From Chalciporus piperatus (lineage: Eukaryota > Basidiomycota > Agaricomycetes > Boletales > Boletaceae): a stretch of DNA of 46,425 nucleotides. The stretch lies in the NCBI GenBank assembly GCA_038093975.1, contig JBBPTG010000194.1, forward strand, positions 1 to 46,425, written 5' to 3'. The notes beneath the pieces are model-generated. The model was not told where the DNA came from. It did no database searches and saw nothing but the letters and a program-made list of their open reading frames with translations. Position numbers and translations under genes: made by a program. Below, one piece after another: positions 20,234-29,931 of this stretch; positions within the stretch are counted from its first letter, which is position 1; every line of letters begins with the position of its first letter.

Positions 20234-21797
20234 GGTGGTGGGCGAAGCCCACCAACACAGCGTGATGCTTACATAAGCTGTCCTGCAATATGCTGAGACC
20301 GAGACATGGCACACTTTCGAGAATGCACCACCTCGGGCCGTAGATAGACGTGAAACAGTGTAGGTACATTCATACATAGTATATATACATGGTCTCCAAG
20401 CCCGAAAGGCATGAATTGAATGTGTCATTGAAATATGAGGATATGGGTGGTTTGGAAGAAGGCCAAAAGTCGTGATTGTGACATCCATGACACAGTACTT
20501 TAAAAACCGTCGTGAAGGCATGGACGAGGGAGTACAATACGTCAATTTTTCTCTGTAAACCTAGAGTTATTGAGGTGTATTCGGTACAATCTCGAACTCC
20601 CACCTAGAATACCCCTGTACATAGTGAAGTAGCCCGGATCGGGATTCGGGTAGGCTTCTTCGTTGATGCAATATACACGATACCCCCAGCAAAACGCTGT
20701 CCTTGCGTCCAAACCAGCTTGTCTTGTCCTCCTTTAGGTTCGTGAAAGGTGCCTCCAGTCTTTCGCACTTAGCCGCTGGTGCCATGGCGCGTCACCCGTC
20801 CTATACACCCGTCAAGAAACGTCGATCTACCGCACAACGTGAGCAATTACGTCGCTTACATGACGAGAAAGAGAATGCGCCGCTTCCTGAGGCGTCATTG
20901 ATACACGCACCACCACCGCTTCCTCGGAATCCATACAAACGCGCCAAAATCCTCGAGAAGCGCCAATCGAATGCGAATTACGCTCTCGCGAGCATGGCAC
21001 AGGAGCTGGGACAGGTCACGCAACACCTTGCACGGGCGGAAGCAAGGGCAACGCGTACGGAGACAAAAGCTCGTGACCGTCACAGGCTGCTCCGTAACGA
21101 GTAGAAGAAACTGAAGCACGGCAAGTGGATGCGAGCGGAGTTGAGCGGCTGCGACGAGTGGAGTTGATCCAGCATGCAAAGGATGCGGCAAAACGAGCCA
21201 AGGAGAAGGCGGAAAAGAAGCTGCAGAAACGGGCAGAAAAGGATGAACATTTTGCGGGTATGTTGATTGTCACAGACCGGTTAGCTCTGCAGGCCATGGT
21301 CAGCAAGGCCCTTGAAGACCAACTCGAGCTTCATCGACGATCGGGCACTGATTTTGACATCCCTCTGAAATCTCGCTGGAAGACGAAATCCGCTCGTTTT
21401 GAAGCTCTAATCGCCGCTGTCGAACGGTACGAGGCACGTGGAGAAGCTCCAGGAACATTACCAGTGATCCCAGCGAGACACACGGACAAGCGCGCGGTCC
21501 CCAGATGCGATGCTGACGACTCTGACGACGAAGATGGTATTTATTGAGTAACTTATTTCTTGATGTTTTGGACATTCGCTTGGCTATGGCTTATAGGCTG
21601 GCTTAATTGAACTTGAATATAGCTAATTAATTGTACATGATGTATTTACTCAACACACTTACGCTCTAGCACGACTGTCTTGGGTGTAGATTTGGTATAA
21701 ATGGTGTTGTAGTGAGGGTGTGCCGTGTTTTGAGGTGTTTTAGGGGTTTTCGGATTATATAAGCGTCACGCTGTGTTGGTGGGCTTCGCCCACCACC
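20234..21797 (+). mobile_element. TIR element with 8-bp target duplication (hAT/KDZ/P-like), non-autonomous
   Basis: Flanked by AAACTAAT at 20226-20233 and 21798-21805. Termini GGTGGTGGGCGAAGCCCACC and the inverse are followed by AACACAGCGTGA, giving a terminal repeat of about 40 bp with two mismatches. The outermost 19 bp (TGGTGGGCGAAGCCCACCA) are themselves palindromic, so each end can form a hairpin. An 8-bp duplication is typical of hAT, P and some KDZ elements; which one cannot be told. The only gene-like content is a coiled-coil ORF, not a transposase. The intact second copy of the target at the opposite terminus (30010-30029) proves both borders. Confidence 0.88.
20784..21547 (+). pseudogene. 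Coiled-coil basic protein inside the 8-bp-TSD element, one frameshift
   Basis: ATG at 20784 begins MARHPSYTPVKKRRSTAQRE. A basic, proline-containing N-terminus is followed by heptad-rich sequence (ANYALASMAQELGQVTQHLA, ARATRTETKARDRHRLL). The frame hits a stop at about 21102, but the next frame takes over at once with ETEARQVDASGVERLRRVEL, AKDAAKRAKEKAEKKLQKRA and ends with an acidic DDSDDEDGIY at 21547. A single-base deletion near 21100 explains this. The restored product would be about 255 residues. No catalytic motif is visible; DNA binding or oligomerisation is only a guess. Confidence 0.6.
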
Positions 21798-21955
21798 AAA
21801 CTAATGGCACTCGCGGCCTTTTTTTTTTCTGTGCCCGGCCAATGACCCAAAAAGGAAATTTTGAGAGCCTGCTCGAAACTCGACTCGACTCTGACTCTAG
21901 GCTTGCTCGAGCGCATACATGGACCTCTTTAAGCCTTGACCTTCCAGTGCCGACG

Positions 21956-23355
21956 ATGGTCAACAGAAAGATCAGCAACGATATCAAGCAATGTGCTCTA
22001 GATCTGTGGAATCACGGCTGGACGCTTGAAGATGTTTGCGAAGTGCTCCGAGTTTCCAAACGGAGCTGCTACCGGTGGCGACAGATCTTCGAAGAGTACG
22101 GTACCGTCAGTCGACCACCATCTCCCCTTGTTGGCCGTACTCGACTCCTCACAAGAGCTGCCTTGATGGCGCTCGAAGCTCTTCATGCCGAGGATTCAGA
22201 TCTCTTCCTTGACGAAGCCTGCACATGGCTTGGTGTTCAACACGGAATCACGATCACACCACCTACACTATGTCGGAATTTGCTCGCGGCCGGACTCACC
22301 CACAAAATCCTTCGCAAGATAGCTGCCGAGCGTAATGAGATCAATCGCGAAGCATTCAGAGACATGCTTCAAACTCGCTGCGTGAGAGATGGGTCAGAGT
22401 TTGTGGTGGTTGACGAAACCAGCAAAAACGAGCGAACATATGCCCGACACTATGGACGTGCTCCCCGTGGACAACGAGCTCACATAACTGATGTCTTCGC
22501 GCGCGGAGATCGGTTTTCCTTATGTGCTGCGCTAACAATTGAGGGATATCTTGCTGCTCGTGCTATTCCTGGCTCGTACGATGCAGATGCATTTTACAAT
22601 TTCATTTCTGAGGAAGTCGTAAGTAGATTTCAAACCTACACTATACATTGGTCCCCTTGATGATGTCATTTAGCTTCCTCATATGAATCCCTTCCCGCAG
22701 CCTCAGTCTGTGCTCGTTCTTGATAATTGCCGAATCCATCATGCAGCTGAGTTTCGGGATCTTATCGAGGAAGCGGGTATGTATCTCATTTAGATGTTGA
22801 TCCTCTGGACTCACTAGCAAATCTAGGTTGCATACTACTCTTCCTACCCCCATACTCACCTGATCTTACTCCGATCGAAGAATCCTTTAGTACACGTAAG
22901 ATAGGGCTCATGCAGTTTCAACCAACGGCATGACAAAGCCTACTCCAAGCTGACAACAGCATTTTGTAAAAAATGGCGACGGATGAGTTGTGTGTACGAC
23001 TATTTAAATTACTTCTACAGTTTTCATTTTCTCGACAATGTAATGTGAGGCAAGTTTTAGCGACTAGATGGCTTTGCAAGGATTGTGGGGCCGTTACATT
23101 CCCACCAAGGTTTGGCGGGCGTCACAGTGTGACCTTGGTTGAAACTGCATGAGCCCTATCTTATGTCTTGTTTTTCTATGATGGTGGGTGATAATGCAAC
23201 TTGAGGGAACAGTCAAGTCATATATATGGCGATATGGCGATCAACTACGTCAGATCGCAGATCCGATTGCATCGCTTATTGAGGCCACAAGTTGCATTAC
23301 TGCAGAGAAGTCGGAGAACTGGTTCAAGCATACAGGTTACATTGTTGAACAGTAG
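21956..23355 (+). CDS. Tc1/mariner-type DD34E transposase, four exons
   Basis: Exons 21956-22618, 22674-22776, 22827-22895 and 23213-23355 give 325 residues. N-terminal helix-turn-helix: about residues 7-55 (IKQCALDLWNHGWTLEDVCE, LRVSKRSCYRWRQIF). Catalytic residues of the DDE domain: D153 in FVVVDETSKNERTY, D238 in SVLVLDNCRIHH and E273 in LPPYSPDLTPIEESF; 34 residues separate the last two. The product would cut and rejoin its own terminal repeats at TA sites in the nucleus. Introns 1 and 2 are 55 and 50 nt; intron 3 is 317 nt because it contains a MITE. Frame is kept at every junction and no nonsense codon is seen. Start chosen at the ATG before the HTH; the frame is open upstream to 21773 but that reads the terminal repeat. 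Confidence 0.92.
22899..23161. mobile_element. 263-bp TA-flanked MITE in transposase intron 3
   Basis: Perfect 27-bp terminal inverted repeats start AGATAGGGCTCATGCAGTTT at 22899 and end at 23161. TA lies on both sides (22897-22898 and 23162-23163), indicating a Tc1/mariner-type or related mover. No coding content. Removing it and one TA restores a standard GTATGT donor and a 54-nt intron. Confidence 0.93.
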
Positions 23356-23474
23356 AACACAATCAAGTACATGCATTCCATACCACATGATGAGACTATA
23401 CCGAGGAAACAGCAGTGCAATGCAACAAAATCATACAAACGTGCCAAGTGAAAAAGGGTCTGTAAGGTGTAATA

Positions 23475-26400
23475 TCATGCATCGCGTGATATGATCTTCT
23501 TACAAAAATAACGATGAGCAGACAGAAAAGCTTCCCAACCTAGCTTAGTGAACTGCGCAAACTCTCGCCAGTCCCTGTCGTCAAGCCGCTCGACTGCTTG
23601 GTTACCTGGGCGATACTCAAGCTTCTCGACCTTACATTGATCGCTTTTGTTGAGAGGGTTCCAGTGAGGAACTACTTCTGGTGCTTACCTAGTAGCGGTG
23701 GGGTTGGTGAGTAATGTCGAACGTTGTGGTTACAAGTCAAGTTGTATTAGAACTCAGATCGACTGAGTCCGAATGTGATATAGAACAAGCGTGGTAACTA
23801 CCTTCTATACTAAGAATGTACGCTACGTTCAACACTCCCCCTTGCTAAGTGTACGGAGACACGTAAGCATAAATGAGGACTTCCGCACAATAGGTATCGG
23901 CGAGATCAACTGGTGTAGAATACCAGACCGAGTTCGGAGCGGAACTTCTCGAACTTGACATGTCCGAGGTTCTTTGTCAACATATCCGCGGGATTGTCAG
24001 TTCCGGGGATGTAGAAAAGTTCTACTTCTTTCCACTTCATTACGGCATCACGTATGAAGAAGTACCGTAGTGGAATGTGTTTATTACGCTTCTCGGTAAT
24101 GGGATTTTCACCCATGAATAGTGATCCTTGGTTGTCACCACAGACTGGTATAGCTTTGAGCTTATAACCTAGTTCAGAGAACATGTGGTGTATCCAGGAT
24201 ACTTGTCGTGTGCAATCGCTCAAAGCCATGTACTCAGCTTCTGTAGAATTGAGGGCGGTAGAGCTCTGCAAGTGTGAATTCCAAAGGAAAGCACCGTCCG
24301 CAAGTTTCAGGAAAAATCCTGTCTGCGAGTGTCGTGTGACGGGGTCTTGGCCCCAATCAGAGTCGGTACAGGCATAAATGCCGTTGCCAGATGCACCATT
24401 AAAGGTAAGGGAGTATTGTCGAGTACCGACTAGGTATCGACATATATACAGAGCCCTATCCAAGTGCTCCTTAGTAGGATTGGCAGATTGCCTTGCGAGT
24501 TGGGTAACTGCATAGGCGATGTCTGGGCGTGTGCCTAACATCAGATATAATAACGAGCCTATCACCGTTTGAAAGCGCGTCCGCAATTCGAAGTTAACGG
24601 GGGCAACGTTCTTCTCTGGGTAATAACCCTGAGGAAGTGGAGTGGGTGCGGCTTTAGCATTCGTCATGCCGAAGCGCTCAAGCACCTTGTCGAGGCATTT
24701 GCACTGATCAATGTGTAGCTTTTTGCCTTCTCGACGAAGATTCATCCCAAGGAACTCTTTAGATTCCCCGAGGTCTCGACATTCCCATGTCTTCATGAAT
24801 GTGGCCTTTAGCTTGTCTACGACAGCTTTGTTAGGTCCACAGAAGAGGGCGTCATCAACGTAGACAATCGCAATGACGATATCATTTCCATTGCGGTATA
24901 TGAACAGGCCGGCGTTGTTGAACATAGCGTACATTCTTAGTATAGAAGGTAGTTACCACGCTTGTTCTATATCACATTCGGACTCAGTCGATCTGAGTTC
25001 TAATACAACTTGACTTGTAACCACAATGGTCGACGTTACTCACCAACCTCACCGCTAGGTAAGCACCAGAAGTAGTTCCTCACTGGAACCCTCTCAACAG
25101 GTTATGAGCCCTGAGTAGCTCAGCTGTGCGCGAAAGCGCCGCTGACTACTCTGGTGTTCTTGCCTACAAGAACGTTTGGTCGCTCTGCGCGGTTTTACCG
25201 CCGAGCATCCCTCTGATGCGGTCACGCTCAGAAGGGACATGACCACAATGAGTCAGATCCCATGGGGAGACTATGTCCCCCTAGGATATGGGCTCTGAGC
25301 GTTCACGCTGACGCGGTTCCACCCGCTCCCTTTTCTCCTCTGTGATTAAAGGCAACGCTGATGTCTCATCCCAACTAGATTCAACTATGTCCTCCGCTCT
25401 CAAGGAAATCACCCGCCTTAATGGGACCAACTATACGTGTTGGGCCGAGGAGATGCAGGATTACATCCGCTCTCAAGGCTTGTGGCAGAAGGTTATGGTA
25501 TGCGCCATGCCCGCCATCACTGATAATGCTCGCCCTGATACGCACCAAGGACCGCGTATCTAAACTTATGGTACAATTCTATCTCAAACGACTTGAGATC
25601 AGAGTGAATCAACTCAAATGGAGCGCTTGCGCGCGTCTCAGTATGAGGAAACGTCCTGTTTGACTGTTTGCCGAGTTCGCAACCGGGACAAATGGGAGGA
25701 TTGGACGGAATTTCAACGTCCGGGAAATCTTTAAGATGTTTGCGTGCGGCTTTGAGCACGTCACGCGAGGGATGACCGAGGCGGCGGTGTAACAAGTCGT
25801 AGTCCACAGCGGCCATGCTGATAGGCTTGGCATGTGGTTTGACGGTTGGTGCTTTGATCCAGTACATGGTATCACGACCATGTGAGTGAAACGAAAGTAT
25901 GGTCTTTTTAATGCAGGTATCTTGAAATTCGATACCGTTCGGAACAGCTTTCAGTGTTAGACACTGATCTTTGAGCAATGTGCCCATCGAAATAAGCTTG
26001 ATGTTGCATGTGGGCATGTATATGGTAGGCGATAACCGCACGGTGTTCCCATTGAACTCCACAATAACTGTGCCGATGCCAAGAATTGGCGCACGACCAT
26101 TTGCTGTTTGTGAGTACTCTGGCTTGGTGAAAGCATTGTACTCGGCGAAATCGTTGATATTATTTGTAAAATGAGCCGAAGCTCCTGAATCTAGCAGCCA
26201 TAGGTCTGCTGGTGTATCATACACGTCGCTCTTTTGCTTGCCCTTATCGTTCTTCGAACAGTTATCACACAGTTGGAACGGGGTAGCAGTAGATTTATTT
26301 CTATCTACTACATCAGACATGTTACAGTAAAATGCATTTTTCTGAGGCGAAGGCCGCACGTCAGTGTCTGTGTAGAGAAAGAGCGGGAAAGGGACTTGCC

Positions 26401-29400
26401 AAACGTCAGCGGCGCCAAAGTCGAAGTACTGCGAGATGAACTCGTCAGGAGCTTCGTCGCCTAAAGAGACGGTGTCCTCGCCCTCCGCCTCATACTCCTC
26501 GTCGAGGGGCATGATGGACGTGATCTCCATCTCAGCGTCTTCGATGGTTTCCTCCAGGCGCTCTAGAAGAGAGCGGGAAGGAGTCTCGTGAATACGAGAA
26601 AAACCAGAAGGGCCGAAGTAGGCCGCACCGAGTTGATGTTGGAGAGTCCTATGGTCGTTGACCGGATAGGACATAGATGCGCCATCCTTCTTGTAGAAGG
26701 GCAAGCGCGGGAGAGAGACGGGGGCGTCGTAGTCGATGTGGCGGTTAGCCACAGGGTCGAGCGTACGGACTGTCTCGATGGTGGGGGTTACACCCAGCCG
26801 GTCCGCGAGGGAGATGGCGTTCTGGGTGTGAGGAAATGCGGGGGGACCGTATTGATGTGCGCCAGTGGTGTGCGCAAGAGTGCGAGGGTCGACGACGAGG
26901 GAAGTGAAGACGGTGGAGGCCGGGTTAAGCACCGGGGCGTTGGAGAACGAGGAGAAGGCGAAGGACGCAGATGCGTCGTTTGCATTGGCACGACGTTCGT
27001 CGCGCTTCTTCTTGCCCTTTTCCGAGCGTTTACCTTCCCTACGCTTCTTCTTCTTCTGCTCACCGTCGGGCTTCTGCGAGGCAGATGACTCCTGTTGTTG
27101 GTTAAACTTGGGGTCGTCCCCCTTCCGCTTAACAGCGGAGATCTGGTTTGCCTGCTGAGCAGGCTGCGCATTCTTCGGGACGCGACGGGAGATGTGCTGC
27201 TGGTAGGCAGCGACGACACGTTGTTCGATCTGCACCAAGGTAGGTGCAGCAGGAGCGGGAGTGGCGGTGGTGACGGTGGTAGGGACGGATCTCTCGTTTA
27301 CGGATTTCACGACGTAGTCGGCGTAGGCAGGGAGCTTGGCCAACACGAACATCCGCTGGATGTTCTCTGGGATCATATACGTAAGGGTGTTCAGCTTCGC
27401 GAACGAGCTGTTGAAAGCGGCAAAGGTCTTCCCCGGGTGGTCTTCCTTGGGGAAGTTGATGGCAAGCATCTTCTGAATCTCCGAGTACGCAGTGGCGTCC
27501 GACGTAGAGTCGTACCGCAACTTGATGGCGTTCCAGAGCGCAACGGAGTCGGGGTGAGTAGCGAGAGGGAACTGACTGGCGACATGCGTTTCCAGGCGCA
27601 TACGCATAGAGCCGAGGACCCGATCGTCGTCGTCTATCCACGCATCGATCTGCGCCTGGGTTGCAGGCGGGGTATCAGTGATGGCGGGCATGGCGCGCAC
27701 CATAACCTTCTGCCACAAGCCTTGAGAGCGGATATAATCCTGCATCTCCTCGGCCCAACACGTATAGTTGGTCCCATTAAGGCGGGTGATTTCCTTGAGA
27801 GCGGAGGACATAGTTGAATCTAGTTGGGATGAGACATCAGCGTTGCCTTTAATCGAAGAGGAGAAAAGGGAGCGGGTGGAACCGCGTCAGCGTGAACGCT
27901 CAGAGCCCATATCCTAGGGGGACATAGTCTCCCCATGGGATCTGACTCATAGTGGTCATGTCCCTTCTGAGCGTGACCGCATCAGAGGGATGCTCGGCGG
28001 TAGAACCGCACAGAGCGACCAAACGTTCTTGTAGGCAAGAACACCAGAGTAGTCAGCGGCGCTTTCGCGCACAGCTGAGCTACCCAGGGCTCATAACCTG
28101 TTGAGAGGGTTCCAGTGAGGAACTACTTCTGGTGCTTACCTAGCGGTGAGGTTGGTGAGTAACGTCGAACGTTGTGGTTACAAGTCAATTTGTATTAGAA
28201 CTCAGATCGACTGAGTCCGAATGTGATATAGAACAAGCGTGGTAACTACCTTCTATACTATGAATGTACGCTACGTTCAACAGCTTTCGCTGATCTCGTA
28301 CTCTTTGCAAAACTCCCCCAATGAAATGTTGTGAGCCATTGTCATTCTCCCAGGCGACCGAGGTTGCTGCGCTGCGGGAGGTGGCATGGCATGTGGCGCA
28401 GCGTAAGGGTATTGGTATGCTGGAGGTGCCATGTATGGCATATATGGTGGGGGATAATATGGGTGATAGCTGCCTGGCGGTAGTGGATATCCTGGGAAGG
28501 CTGCGGCTGGGACGTTCGCCACATCAGCAGGAACTTGAGACGAAAGAGGAGCTGCAGGAACAGATTTGATTTTCTTGTCTTCCGTGAAATGACTTGATGT
28601 CGGAGGAGCTGAAAGACCAGCTTGCCTGGAAGCCTTGTTACAAAGACAAGTTGAATTCTGGCCATACGACAATGAACGAAACGACTTACAATTGCATTTG
28701 CCCACACCTTGATACGCATTGGGGTGAGCTCAAAATAGCTACCCGTCGTGTTGTTCTGCCAACCACGTTTGCCTTCGAACATTGGGATCTTTCCCATCGG
28801 ATATTCATTCTCTAAGGCCACGGCCGCAGCGCTCCGTTTCGCTGCCATCTCATCCTTACACACATGTTATAAACTCTCTATTTTGTGAATGAAGCTTACA
28901 CTTACGATCAGTTCCTTCGTTGTCTTCTCGTTAGATTCTGCTTCGAAATCGAATGGGTGTTCAACATAACCGGAACGTTCAGTATCCCAGTCCTACGAGA
29001 CAACCGTCAGTGATAATTCAGCATTGCTGGCGACTTACCTCCTCGTCTTTCACAGGCTTGGGTAAGTATAACCATACAACAATGTTCTCCGTAGCTCGCC
29101 TCATGCCGACTGCATCGATAAGGACGTCAAATCCTGCAACGTCTGAAATTTTCTTTCGCGGGGCCGATCGGGGCTCTTTTTCGAACTTCCACTCGAATTT
29201 CGAAACGGGAAGGAGCACCTCGCGACACGGAAGAGCCTTTGCAACCTCGCGTTGAAAATCGGAGAAGGGGCGAGAGGTATCGAACTTGAACGGCCCTTTG
29301 GTGGCAGTTGTTGTCATCGTTATCGCTTTTGCAACCTTTCCAGGTCGCTTCGGCTCCATGGTAGTCGTGATTGACGAGATCTCCATGTAAACCCTAAAAA

Positions 29401-29861
29401 TGCGAACATCATTAGTCTTGTCCTCGGTGTCGTCAAGTTCACCTTCGGAGAATGAGTCTGCTGAGGGCTGCTTCCGCTTGCGGCTTGGGTTGTTGCTGTA
29501 GATAAATTTCGTTGTGCCTGAAGCATGTGAGATCAAATGATGAGTGTGTTGTTTAGGCTCAGAGACTACCTGCCTTCGACGACCTCAATCTTCAAGTCTG
29601 AGTTCCCCGGGGCGATCTCGTGCTTCTGGACATTCAAAACAGTGAGTATATGCAGATTCAAAGTTCACCTACATTCACTTTTGGTGCGTCCTTGAGATCT
29701 GGTGACTTCTGGTTCGACGGGTGGTGAGTTTCTGTTGACATGCTGGTGCCATTGTCCGACTCTGTCACATTCTTGTTGGTACTTGCGAGTTTGGGATTAC
29801 GGAACTTGATTTTGAGTGGTGGTTGCACATTCCCGGGCTCACTGTTGGTATTTGCTGGCAT
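23475..29861 (-). CDS. Accessory gene of the Tc1-type element, six exons, split by copia-A
   Basis: Unrecognised protein of about 490 residues. Minus-strand exons: 29861-29673, 29625-29570, 29495-29039, 28992-28906, 28854-28690, and 28633-28283 continuing at 23642-23475 after copia-A and one copy of GCTTT. Frame is continuous at all five introns and across the insertion. Features: Asn/Ser/Thr-rich N-terminus; basic NPSRKRKQPS (possible nuclear signal) at about residue 83; acidic EGELDDTEDK; a probable folded domain at about 150-250 (SRPFSDFQREVAKALPCREV, FDVLIDAVGMRRATENIVVW); a Pro/Tyr-rich stretch at about 360-405 (HPYYPPPYMPYMAPPAYQYP); and a C-terminal helical domain at about 419-485 (SLGEFCKEYEISES, AVERLDDRDWREFAQFTKLG, FLSAHRYF) that resembles a SAM-type bundle. 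The ATG lies about 70 bp inside the right terminal repeat, so the repeat likely holds its promoter. Copia-A cuts it after residue 435. Confidence 0.85.
23648..23834 (-). repeat. copia-A 3' LTR
   Basis: 187 bp. On the coding strand TGTTGAACGTAGCG to CTCTCAACA. It has an extra TAG relative to the 5' LTR. The polypurine tract GCAAGGGGGAG adjoins it on the coding strand. Confidence 0.93.
23835..23845 (-). other. copia-A polypurine tract
   Basis: On the minus strand GCAAGGGGGAG ends directly at the 3' LTR start, the expected plus-strand primer for reverse transcription. Confidence 0.8.
23906..24915 (-). pseudogene. copia-A Pol, RT C-terminal half and RNase H
   Basis: Open frame on minus from the break at 24915 to the stop at 23906. 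It enters RT just before the active site (GLFIYRNGND, IVIAIVYVDDALFCGPNK), continues through GSLLYLMLGTRPDIAYAVTQ, and RNase H with CTDSDWGQDPVTRHSQTGFF, ALNSTEAEYMALSDCTRQ, CGDNQGSLFMGENPITEKRN, KHIPLRYFFIRDAVMKW and DNPADMLTKNLGHVKFEKFR. The N-terminal RT present in copia-B (36540 upward) is missing here, replaced by an inverted LTR whose first base directly follows this segment. Confidence 0.93.
24916..25540 (+). other. Inverted LTR-leader-gag segment inside copia-A
   Basis: A complete 184-bp LTR in plus orientation (24916-25099, TGTTGAACATAGCG to CTCTCAACA), the primer site and leader (25100-25386), the gag start MSSALKEITRLNGTNY (ATG 25387) up to about residue 46, then a short integrase piece (ALIRTKD). 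It is opposite to the rest of copia-A. The left junction is exactly at the LTR terminal TG. The right junction lies in a GATACGC...GCGTATC inverted microhomology at about 25527-25560. Confidence 0.9.
25541..27811 (-). pseudogene. copia-A Gag-protease-integrase N-terminus
   Basis: ATG at 27811. The gag part starts MSSALKEITRLNGTNYTCWA with LWNAIKLRYDSTSDATAYSE, EDHPGKTFAAFNSSFAKLNT and NIQRMFVLAKLPAYADYVVK, as in UBN2/retrotran-gag type copia Gag. A lysine/arginine cluster (KKKKRREGKRSEKGKKKRDE) follows. Protease motif: LWLLDSGASAHFTNNINDF. Then the pre-integrase zinc region LLHRRLGHPSRDVLKAAR ... PICPGCELGKQSNRTFPH and the first integrase residues ELIHSDLKSFEIELYHKFRY. The frame then runs into the inverted block. 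Without the core integrase and N-terminal RT the polyprotein cannot support transposition. Confidence 0.92.
28087..28098 (-). other. copia-A primer-binding site, initiator tRNA-Met half-molecule type
   Basis: Directly next to the 5' LTR, coding strand GGTTATGAGCCC. It is complementary to the anticodon loop region GGGCTCAUAACC of initiator tRNA-Met rather than to a tRNA 3' end. Drosophila copia is known to prime from such a tRNA half. The same site follows the inverted LTR at 25100. Confidence 0.7.
28099..28282 (-). repeat. copia-A 5' LTR
   Basis: 184 bp, TGTTGAACGTAGCG to CTCTCAACA on the coding strand, beside the target duplication GCTTT at 28283-28287. Confidence 0.93.
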
Positions 29862-29931
29862 GGTATCGATGTTTGGTGTACAAGATGAGGTCTACGAGCA
29901 GAGTAAGGACCATCTAGCCTAGGACCAAATG

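Larger units (their letters stand above)
20214..21892 (+). repeat. Left terminal inverted repeat of Tc1-type element, interrupted
   Basis: Positions 20214-20233 and, after the inserted element and its 8-bp duplication, 21806-about 21882 form the repeat: CAGCAGATTGCGAAACTAAT, then GGCACTCGCGGCC, a T-run, CTGTGC, CGGCCAATGACCC and GAGCCTGCTCGAAACTCG. It pairs with 29932-30029, with a few differences in the T-run and CCGG region. Confidence 0.9.
23648..28282 (-). mobile_element. copia-A, full-length LTR retrotransposon with internal rearrangement
   Basis: Minus-strand Ty1/copia element flanked by GCTTT at 23643-23647 and 28283-28287. LTRs begin TGTTGAAC and end CTCTCAACA on the coding strand. 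The order from the right is 5' LTR, primer site, gag, protease, start of integrase, an inverted block (24916-about 25540), reverse transcriptase, RNase H, polypurine tract, 3' LTR. The integrase core and N-terminal RT are missing, so it cannot move alone. LTRs differ by four substitutions and one 3-bp indel over about 184 bp, which points to fairly recent insertion. Confidence 0.93.

Noticed and set aside
19538..20545. A single 335-codon minus-strand gene
   Set aside because: Only the middle matches chitin synthase, and homology hops between three frames; the upstream part runs into transposon sequence.
25100..25145. tRNA-like sequence (TAGCTCAGCTG followed by a hairpin)
   Set aside because: It is the conserved leader after the copia LTR, found also next to the true 5' LTR; no acceptor stem or T-arm.
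26588..27817. Plus-strand frames across copia-A gag
   Set aside because: Antisense of the clearly coding Gag-protease frame.
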